This document shows positions 40,875-45,871 of a DNA stretch of 58,432 bases, one piece after another; the first letter of the stretch is position 1; each line of letters starts with the position of its first letter. The stretch spans positions 1 to 58,432 of the IMG/VR virus record IMGVR_UViG_3300047476_001256. One strand, written 5' to 3'. A program made the translations under genes and the position numbers. The notes beneath the pieces are model-generated. The model worked only from the letters and a program-made list of their open reading frames with translations. It was not told the origin of the DNA and searched no databases. This DNA comes from a virus.

Positions 40875-40879
40875 TTTTG

Positions 40880-40951
40880 GGTGTAAGAACGGTATCGAAC
40901 CGTCTTCCCTGGCTCCACAAACCAGTGCATCACCTTAATGCTTCAAACACC
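40880..40951 (-). tRNA. tRNA-His(GTG)
   Basis: Loop TTGTGGA. An encoded G-1 pairs with C73, the key His identity element; 3' CA. Two mismatches inside the acceptor. Confidence 0.85.
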
Positions 40952-40957
40952 ATGTTG

Positions 40958-41025
40958 TTGCGGGGCTAGGAGTCGAACCTAGGACACTCGGCTTATGAGA
41001 CCGGTGGGAAACCATTCTCCCCGCA
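40958..41025 (-). tRNA. tRNA-Met(CAT), compact D-arm
   Basis: Loop CTCATAA; perfect acceptor TGCGGGG / CCCCGCA; T-arm CTAGG-TTCGACT-CCTAG; short D-arm (total 68 nt). Not a classical initiator (no GGG/CCC anticodon stem), but could fill that role. Confidence 0.8.
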
Positions 41026-41033
41026 ATATGTTG

Positions 41034-41104
41034 AGGTCAGTATTGGATTTGAACCAATGTGAAAGCTTTTGCAGAGCTCCTCCTCGCCTCTCGGACAACC
41101 GACC
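41034..41104 (-). tRNA. tRNA-Cys(GCA)
   Basis: Loop CTGCAAA; acceptor GGTCGGT / ACTGACC; T-loop TTCAAAT; 3' CA. Confidence 0.88.
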
Positions 41105-41111
41105 TTATTTG

Positions 41112-41183
41112 TAGCCCCTAAAGGATTCGAACCCTTACTCTAACATCCGTAGTGTTGTGTGCTATCCGTTACACTAAAGAGCC
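41112..41183 (-). tRNA. tRNA-Arg(ACG)
   Basis: Loop CTACGGA; T-arm AAGGG-TTCGAAT-CCTTT; 3' CA. A34 would normally be deaminated to inosine by host TadA. Confidence 0.85.
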
Positions 41184-41191
41184 ATCATTTG

Positions 41192-41262
41192 CACGCAGTG
41201 AATGAATCGAACACTCTCCTCTGGTTTTGGAGACCAGTTGGCTACCATAGCCTACCACGCAT
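41192..41262 (-). tRNA. tRNA-Trp(CCA)
   Basis: Loop CTCCAAA in a perfect CTGGT / ACCAG stem; acceptor weakly paired; 3' CA. Confidence 0.82.
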
Positions 41263-41265
41263 TTG

Positions 41266-41338
41266 TAGGAATAACAAGACTCGAACTTGTGACTTCAATC
41301 GTATCAGAATTGCACTCTACCAACTGAGTTATATTCCT
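41266..41338 (-). tRNA. tRNA-Ile(GAT)
   Basis: Loop CTGATAC; acceptor AGGAATA / TATTCCT; T-arm ACAAG-TTCGAGT-CTTGT; 3' CA. Confidence 0.9.
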
Positions 41339-41343
41339 ATGTG

Positions 41344-41415
41344 TTGTCCCTCAGGGATTCGAACCCCAACTATCTGGACCAAAACCAGATGTACTAGCCG
41401 TTATACTAAAGGACA
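41344..41415 (-). tRNA. tRNA-Gln(TTG)
   Basis: Stem TCTGG / CCAGA with loop TTTTGGT; acceptor TGTCCTT / AGGGACA; 3' CA. Confidence 0.87.
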
Positions 41416-41420
41416 ATAAT

Positions 41421-41493
41421 CTCAAGCATTCTACTCCCCGCAGTACGGAATTGTATCTTACTTAGCCCATCGTTAGCGGTATGGGTACTTGAG
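41421..41493 (-). ncRNA. tRNA-sized spacer RNA E (73 nt)
   Basis: CTCAAG / CTTGAG terminal stem enclosing CCCAT / ATGGG and CCG / CGG hairpins. Exactly tRNA length, between tRNA-Gln and tRNA-Gly, but without a T-loop or anticodon arm. Could be a collapsed tRNA. Confidence 0.4.
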
Positions 41494-41496
41494 TTG

Positions 41497-41568
41497 AGCA
41501 GGTGAGAGGAATCGAACCTCCGTCTCAGGCTTGGAAGGCTAGAGTAATAACCATTATACGACACCTGC
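41497..41568 (-). tRNA. tRNA-Gly(TCC)
   Basis: Loop CTTCCAA; acceptor GCAGGTG / CACCTGC; 3' CA. Confidence 0.88.
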
Positions 41569-41578
41569 TTATATTTTG

Positions 41579-41654
41579 TCGGAATAGCAGGATTCGAACC
41601 TGCGTGCTCCACATCCCAAATGTGGCGAGATAGACCGGACTCCTCTACATTCCG
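41579..41654 (-). tRNA. tRNA-Pro(TGG)
   Basis: Stem CCACA / TGTGG with loop TTTGGGA; acceptor CGGAATG / TATTCCG; 3' CA. Confidence 0.9.
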
Positions 41655-41703
41655 TTATTGTACTTCCTATGTGCAGAGTTGTCTAGTACTAACCATTCTC
41701 CAG

Positions 41704-41777
41704 TGACCCCTAATGGACTCGAACCATTGACTCCTATATTAAAAGTATAGTGCTCTAACCAACTGAGCTAAGAGGTC
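41704..41777 (-). tRNA. tRNA-Lys(TTT)
   Basis: Loop CTTTTAA; acceptor GACCTCT / AGGGGTC; followed by CT, not CA. Confidence 0.9.
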
Positions 41778-41816
41778 TGACTTTTGTCACTTTCCATTTT
41801 GTTTCTTTTTGGTTTG

Positions 41817-41889
41817 TGGTAATGAGTGGTATCGAACCACTTCCTAAAGATTTTCAGTCTTTCGCTTCTACCTAGTTAGCTTCATCACC
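41817..41889 (-). tRNA. tRNA-Phe(GAA)
   Basis: Loop CTGAAAA; acceptor GGTGATG / CATTACC; T-arm AGTGG-TTCGATA-CCACT; 3' CA. Confidence 0.9.
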
Positions 41890-41895
41890 AAATTG

Positions 41896-41977
41896 TGAGA
41901 GTAAGTGGACTCGAACCACTGAACTCGAATGAGAGCGGATTTACAGTCCGCCGCAATTGCCGCTATGCGATACTCCC
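41896..41977 (-). tRNA. tRNA-Tyr(GTA)
   Basis: Loop CTGTAAA with long variable arm; acceptor GGGAGTA / TACTCTC; 3' CA. Confidence 0.9.
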
Positions 41978-41985
41978 AATTGTTG

Positions 41986-42060
41986 TAGAAGATATAGGAT
42001 TCGAACCTATGACTTTCTCGGTGTAAACGAGATGCTCTAAACCAACTGAACTAATCTTCT
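41986..42060 (-). tRNA. tRNA-Val(TAC)
   Basis: Stem TCTCG / CGAGA with loop TTTACAC; acceptor AGAAGAT / ATCTTCT; 3' CA. Confidence 0.9.
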
Positions 42061-42065
42061 ATGTT

Positions 42066-42139
42066 GCGCTTTCCGAGAATTACGATATCTCGACCCCATC
42101 ATTAACAGTGATGTGCTCTGCCTCTGAGCTAGGAAAGCG
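42066..42139 (-). tRNA. tRNA-Asn(GTT), expanded T-loop
   Basis: Loop CTGTTAA; acceptor CGCTTTC / GAAAGCG; T-stem CGAGA / TCTCG but with a 9-nt loop TATCGTAAT. Lacks the CA end. First tRNA of the array. Confidence 0.75.
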
Positions 42140-42147
42140 TATATAAC

Positions 42148-42180
42148 AAAAAAACCCCTAACTTTTTTATCAGTTAGAGG
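42148..42180 (-). terminator. Terminator upstream of the tRNA array
   Basis: CCTCTAAC / GTTAGGGG stem with TTTTTTT on the minus strand, 9 bases before tRNA-Asn. Either the array has an unrecognised promoter or it is reached by read-through. Confidence 0.72.
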
Positions 42181-42213
42181 TCTTTTAAATATTGTTTATA
42201 AAACTATTACATT

Positions 42214-42333
42214 TTATCCTACATCCGTATCCTCTAACTTATCAATTCTATCTTGTGAATTAAACATACTAATGCCCGCCCACACCTTAAGTGTCGGTTG
42301 ATAACAATTTGTATGTAAGTTAAAGTTTTTCAT
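42214..42333 (-). CDS. Possible small protein (39 aa)
   Basis: MKNFNLHTNCYQPTLKVWAG then SQDRIDKLEDTDVG. ATG and TAA frame a 39-codon ORF between the long RNA unit and the terminator. Plausible but short; it could also be part of a non-coding RNA. Confidence 0.35.
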   Translation of the reverse strand: MKNFNLHTNCYQPTLKVWAGISMFNSQDRIDKLEDTDVG

Positions 42334-42370
42334 CGTTAATATATATAATCTTTTTATAAATAATGTTAAA

Positions 42371-42442
42371 AAAGTAATTTAATTTCAAAATACGCCACGT
42401 CAAGTCATGCTCCGGTTATTATCAGCCTCATCAAATTACTTT
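42371..42442 (-). terminator. 3' terminal stem domain of the giant RNA
   Basis: Perfect AAAGTAATTT / AAATTACTTT stem enclosing a ~52-nt core with GATGAGGCTGATAATAACCG, followed by TTT on the minus strand. It could end the giant RNA or be a separate small RNA. Confidence 0.5.
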
Positions 42443-42665
42443 TGATTAGTACAAACAGGTTTTAACGGGAGGCGATAAACCTTCATAGTGTACTGCTATC
42501 TAAATCGGTAACATATATCGTCTTTATTACATTTTTCACGAAAAATCCTCCCAAAAACGCTCATTACCAATTTTATTTTTTCGTTAATATCTTTTAGGTC
42601 TTTTAAACGATTTGACGGTTGAATAAGAAACCGCCGGAAATGTCGACCACGAAAATCTTCGTATT

Positions 42666-42763
42666 GAGCGGGGCCATAGAATCGAACTACATCCTCTCAC
42701 CTGGATCGGTAAGTGTGCTATCCCGTGGGTAAACCCGCGTGGAACCATTACACCAACTCCGCT
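42666..42763 (-). ncRNA. Embedded tRNA-like domain with D-loop hairpin (98 nt)
   Basis: Acceptor AGCGGAG / CCCCGCT (one mismatch), D-arm opening GGTGTAATGG and T-loop TTCGATT are tRNA-like. A 23-nt hairpin insert (42721-42743, TCCaCGcGGG / CCCaCGGGA) sits in the D-loop, and the anticodon stem CTTAC / GTGAG closes an 8-nt loop (CGATCCAG), so no codon can be assigned. No CA end. Confidence 0.5.
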
Positions 42764-43679
42764 TATAAATGGATGAGAATACTCCATTGGGAGAACTAGC
42801 TTTAGAAAGATTATTTGTTTCCTTTCGTTTCCACTACCTTTTGAGTAGTACCAATTCAATGTGGATGATTTAAGACTATCAGTCTTTAAGTTGCCGATTA
42901 CTCTCTCATTACTCCGCTTCTTCAAATCTGCCGACCTGATTAAACCTTGCGAGTCTAGAAGTTTTTCGTAAGAATCACAGACCTCTTGCGGAGGTATCGT
43001 GGCAAGGAACAACTCCCTACTATGTACACACCTTTCATCTGCAACTGGTAAACACTTAAGCTTAATTTTTATTGAATTTTGATAAATGCAAATCAAATTG
43101 AGTTTTAGTTTATAGAATTATTCAGGTAGCGGTTTACCACTAGCTCCCTCATCTTTTGAACGAGAGAATACTAAACTACCCGATGCAGTATCCCTACTGC
43201 GGTTTTTTAAGTCATCTTCAGTTATAGGTTTTGGTAAACTCTATAAGAGGATGGTAACAACACCACTTGTACACTATCTTATCTCGCGTCCTTTCGGATG
43301 GCTTGATGTTAAGATAACTTTCAAACTGAATACCGCAATGATGTAGAGGGATTAAGTCTACACTTCTTACTGATATTCTATGGGTTATTCTTATTGTTGT
43401 TCCCAACTCAGTCGGAGTATCTATACTACCCCAACCATTCCCACTATTCACCTAAAGTGTTACCCTCAACTACTTTAGCGAGAATGATATCCCACTTGCC
43501 TACTCAAGTTATTCTCTCCTTACGGGGAGAGTAACCGCAGATACACCACTTAAGTATATCCACTTTATCCTACTTTCGTAGTTTATTTGACCACCATAGG
43601 CGGCGGTTGTTTACTTTGTGAGTAGAAACTCACTTTGTAAAGATTTCAATATTTTAAAGAACTTTTCTTTCGGTTTTAA

Positions 43680-43711
43680 TAAATATACGAATAATTTTTT
43701 TTATTGCCAAA
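43680..43711 (-). promoter_or_regulatory. Host-type promoter TTTGG-N19-TATATTTA for giant RNA
   Basis: TTTGG at 43707-43711, TATATTTA at 43680-43687, spacer 19. Confidence 0.75.
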
Positions 43712-43782
43712 TATTTTTAAAACTTTTTTTGTAAATTTGATAACGAGTATCTTTCATCACCTATTGTTTCTCATTTACTTAT

Positions 43783-43814
43783 GTAATATACGAAACATTT
43801 TTAACATTACCAAA
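43783..43814 (-). promoter_or_regulatory. Host-type promoter TTTGG-N19-TATATTAC
   Basis: TTTGG at 43810-43814, TATATTAC at 43783-43790. Its ~70-nt transcript region (43712-43780) has no obvious product beyond a possible 18-codon ORF. Confidence 0.65.
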
Positions 43815-43834
43815 TTTATTTTCAAAAAACTTTT

Positions 43835-43918
43835 AAGATAATTGGTATCCGGCTTTCTTAAGAGCTTGAGCCCCGCACATAGTCGGTTTTATTACTATTG
43901 GCTTCAACCAATCATCTT
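43835..43918 (-). ncRNA. Small RNA H with 11-bp terminal stem (84 nt)
   Basis: AAGATGATTGG / CCAATTATCTT terminal stem (one G-U) encloses a core with GGGGCTCAAGCTCTTAAGAAAG. Own promoter at 43923-43954 and a TTTTTTG run after the stem. A 15-codon ORF (MCGAQALKKAGYQLS) lies inside; whether it is translated is unclear. Confidence 0.55.
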
Positions 43919-43922
43919 AAAT

Positions 43923-43954
43923 GTAAGATACGATAATTTTTTCAAACTACCAAA
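43923..43954 (-). promoter_or_regulatory. Host-type promoter TTTGG-N19-TATCTTAC
   Basis: TTTGG at 43950-43954, TATCTTAC at 43923-43930, spacer 19. Starts small RNA H. Confidence 0.68.
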
Positions 43955-43968
43955 TCTTTTTTATTTTA

Positions 43969-44039
43969 ATAATAATTGAAATGTTATACATTTTACGGGC
44001 GTCTTATTTTTACTTAGTCTACTCTCCCACAATTATTAT
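43969..44039 (-). ncRNA. Small RNA I with 5S-like sequence (71 nt)
   Basis: Perfect ATAATAATTG / CAATTATTAT terminal stem enclosing TGGGAGAGTAGACTAAGT and GACGCCCGT. The 5' part GTGGGAGAGTAG resembles the 3' strand of loop E/helix IV of Bacteroidota 5S rRNA. Its promoter is at 44077-44108. Ribosomal-protein binding is speculative. Confidence 0.5.
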
Positions 44040-44076
44040 ATTTTTAAAGAACTTATCATTGTTTCCTTTGATATAT

Positions 44077-44108
44077 CAAATATACGACAAATTTTTCAAT
44101 CTACCAAA
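44077..44108 (-). promoter_or_regulatory. Host-type promoter TTTGG-N19-TATATTTG
   Basis: Perfect consensus: TTTGG 44104-44108, TATATTTG 44077-44084. A palindrome half-site is at 44130-44142. Confidence 0.78.
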
Positions 44109-44129
44109 TATTTTTTTAAATCATTAGAA

Positions 44130-44142
44130 ATCAATGAGTTAT
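44130..44142 (-). repeat. ATCAATGAGTTAT half-site next to the tmRNA end
   Basis: One half-site; its last base is the first base of the tmRNA 3' CCA complement. Could be involved in termination or in control of the 44077-44108 promoter. Confidence 0.5.
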
Positions 44143-44515
44143 GGTGGAGATGAGCGGAGTCGAACCGCTGTCTTACTAGAAATCAATAATATCAGCATCT
44201 CACATGTTTATTCAGTTATTCACAACTGACAAATATATAAGTTTTTACATTTCGTTATAATCAATGTTTTGACTCGATTTAGGGTTCAGTCAATTTTCCA
44301 CCTTTATAGCTACTTCTGTTACTAGGCGTATGTAGTCCGGCCCTATTGTTTGAATTAGGCTGCTACAGCGTAATCCATACCTACAAACGCCATTAAATCG
44401 TTGTAAGTCATAGTTGACATTTCGTCATTTATTGTTTTGCAAGTATTTTAAGACATTCTTACTTTGTCTACATGTGATATTACCATTTACATAGCAATCA
44501 ATTCCATACATCCCC
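44142..44515 (-). ncRNA. ssrA: tmRNA (ssrA), 374 nt
   Basis: 5' GGGGATG pairs over 7 bp with 3' CATCTCC, followed by ACCA. T-arm AGCGG-TTCGACT-CCGCT is perfect. The internal reading frame ends TYNDLMAFVGMDYAVAA then TAA (44355-44408), with the AVAA end that ClpXP-type proteases recognise. The resume codon is not certain. It rescues stalled ribosomes and tags their products. Own promoter at 44554-44585. Confidence 0.88.
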
Positions 44516-44553
44516 ATATTTCAATGAACTTATCAATTTTTGTTTGATATACT

Positions 44554-44585
44554 CAAATATACGACAAATATTTGATATTACCAAA
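44554..44585 (-). promoter_or_regulatory. Host-type promoter TTTGG-N19-TATATTTG for tmRNA
   Basis: TTTGG at 44581-44585, TATATTTG at 44554-44561, spacer 19; tmRNA mature 5' end lies 39 bases downstream. Confidence 0.8.
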
Positions 44586-44603
44586 CTTTTTTTAAAGTTT
44601 TTT

Positions 44604-44630
44604 ATAACTTATTGATTATCAACGAGTTAT
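44604..44630 (-). repeat. Full palindrome ATAACTTATTGAT-t-ATCAACGAGTTAT
   Basis: Two half-sites in inverted orientation separated by one base, 18 bases upstream of the tmRNA -35. Same full palindrome as at 20466-20491. Confidence 0.7.
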
Positions 44631-44671
44631 GTATTATAAGTATTTATATAGATAAAAAATCGTAATATAAC

Positions 44672-45184
44672 CTATTTCCAATGGTTATTATCCCTTTCCC
44701 ACCAAAAAGTTATGTCTTGGGTTTGATTGTCATAATACTCACCTACGAAGTCCGACTTAAATGTAGAATGTGTATTTTCGTATAATGCAAGAGTAATCAA
44801 TTTTTTACCAGTTTCTAATCTTTTTTTAGTCCAATCTATGATATATGTGTAATTTCCACCTCTAATTACTGCAGCTTCTACAAATATCAAAGTTTTTCCT
44901 CTGAATAGACTTGAATGTAATCTGAACATTTCATACATTTCATCAACATATCTCCTATTCCAAACTTCATCAGGATATGGAACATCTATACCAAACCCAT
45001 CACAAACCTCACCATTGAAAGATAATTGATGTCTAAGTATTTGTCCTACCATTGCAGAATAATCGGTAGAAACAGTCACTATGCAAGAATTAGACGCATT
45101 AAAACCTACGTCTAACAATTGTTCTCCTAATTTTACTATTAGTTGTAATTCCTCTGTATGTGAAACAAATTTAATTGAACGCAT
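44672..45184 (-). CDS. Hypothetical protein, possible phosphoribosyltransferase-like fold (170 aa)
   Basis: The segment GKTLIFVEAAVIRGGNYTYI (~residues 106-125) has the hydrophobic-acidic-small pattern of a PRPP loop, and CIVTVSTDYSAMVGQIL resembles the first strand-turn-helix. Neither is diagnostic. Located next to the tmRNA unit. Function unknown. Confidence 0.5.
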   Translation of the reverse strand: MRSIKFVSHTEELQLIVKLGEQLLDVGFNASNSCIVTVSTDYSAMVGQILRHQLSFNGEVCDGFGIDVPYPDEVWNRRYVDEMYEMFRLHSSLFRGKTLIFVEAAVIRGGNYTYIIDWTKKRLETGKKLITLALYENTHSTFKSDFVGEYYDNQTQDITFWWERDNNHWK

Positions 45185-45199
45185 ACTATTTGTTTTTTA

Positions 45200-45835
45200 T
45201 TATTTAAACTTCAATCCTGTCAATTTTTCTACATCTACCAAATCTACCTTATTGTTATTTATACCATCTGGATTAGATAAGTCATTTTCAAATAAGAAAG
45301 CCATCCATTCATTTGACTTCTTAGTATAAACAACTTTCCAACATTGTTTAGGAACTGCAACTTGTCCAACTCTTTTAATTTCACCAACATTACCTGCCCA
45401 AATATGAACACTATCTTCTTTAGATGCAATTTCTCTAGTCAAAGTTTCTAACGATTTCCAATCACCTGCATTCAATCTATGTGTTTGTGCAGCCATATTA
45501 CTAAAGTAGAAACATTCATCTTGTACTGCTTGAGTTTGACATTGATTGGATTTTGCTGGCATCAAATGTCCTCTATCATATCCACTATTTACATAATCTT
45601 TAGATAAGTCAGTTTCGGTAGGTAATAAGGGGTCTGGTTTAAAATTATCTTTTCTAGCTAATGGTTTTTCACAAGCAACTTTTGCTTTTGTTTCCCACCA
45701 CTCTACCATTACTGGATATTTTTTTGACTTACTGAAATGTGATGTGTAGTTTGTGTGTTTTAATACTACTACATCTTGTGCAAATAAAGTAACACTAATA
45801 ACCAATAGTGTAACTAATGATAATACTTTTTTCAT
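45200..45835 (-). CDS. Secreted DNA/RNA non-specific endonuclease (211 aa)
   Basis: Signal peptide (residues 1-20, MKKVLSLVTLLVISVTLFAQ). Catalytic motif DRGHLMPA (His base) and metal-binding Asn in FSNMAAQTHRLNAG are present; the fold is the beta-beta-alpha-metal nuclease. Exported to the periplasm or medium, it would digest host or competing DNA. It starts after the 45852-45860 TATATTTAT box. Confidence 0.85.
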   Translation of the reverse strand: MKKVLSLVTLLVISVTLFAQDVVVLKHTNYTSHFSKSKKYPVMVEWWETKAKVACEKPLARKDNFKPDPLLPTETDLSKDYVNSGYDRGHLMPAKSNQCQTQAVQDECFYFSNMAAQTHRLNAGDWKSLETLTREIASKEDSVHIWAGNVGEIKRVGQVAVPKQCWKVVYTKKSNEWMAFLFENDLSNPDGINNNKVDLVDVEKLTGLKFK

Positions 45836-45851
45836 CCGATTTTTGTTTAGG

Positions 45852-45860
45852 ATAAATATA
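45852..45860 (-). promoter_or_regulatory. TATATTTAT box (candidate late promoter)
   Basis: 17 bases upstream of the nuclease ATG, with no TTTGG at the -35 distance. Identical box also found before the CsgG-like, 54985 and endolysin genes. Confidence 0.5.
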
Positions 45861-45871
45861 ATAAAATTAAA

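Larger units (their letters stand above)
42366..43673 (-). ncRNA. Candidate giant structured non-coding RNA (about 1.3 kb)
   Basis: The 43680-43711 promoter opens a 1.3 kb stretch with higher GC than its flanks and no convincing protein. It has many hairpins: GTGAG / CTCAC (43618-43633), CTAC-GAAA-GTAG (43570-43581), CTCTCC / GGAGAG (43514-43531), CTAAAGT / ACTTTAG (43452-43478), TATCTTA / TAAGATA around a TCC-GAAA-GGA hairpin, and GCAGTA-GGGA-TACTGC (~43187-43202). A tRNA-like domain is embedded at 42666-42763. It ends with a 10-bp stem and T-run. Phage GOLLD and ROOL RNAs have similar size and location; class assignment is inference. Confidence 0.5.

Noticed and set aside
41159-41419. 86-codon plus-strand open frame across tRNA genes
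   Set aside because: It is antisense to four tRNAs and only reflects their conserved sequence.
42900-43020. Possible RNase P RNA or group I intron in the long RNA region
   Set aside because: I looked for the RNase P conserved blocks and the group I P/Q/R/S elements and did not find them.
42584-43096. 170-codon minus-strand open frame
   Set aside because: It crosses the embedded tRNA-like domain and several hairpins, its composition (Ser, Arg, Pro, Cys) is unlike any neighbour, and no start context fits.
43218-43451. 77-codon minus-strand open frame
   Set aside because: It lies inside the candidate structured RNA; the translation looks like non-coding sequence and it overlaps strong hairpins.
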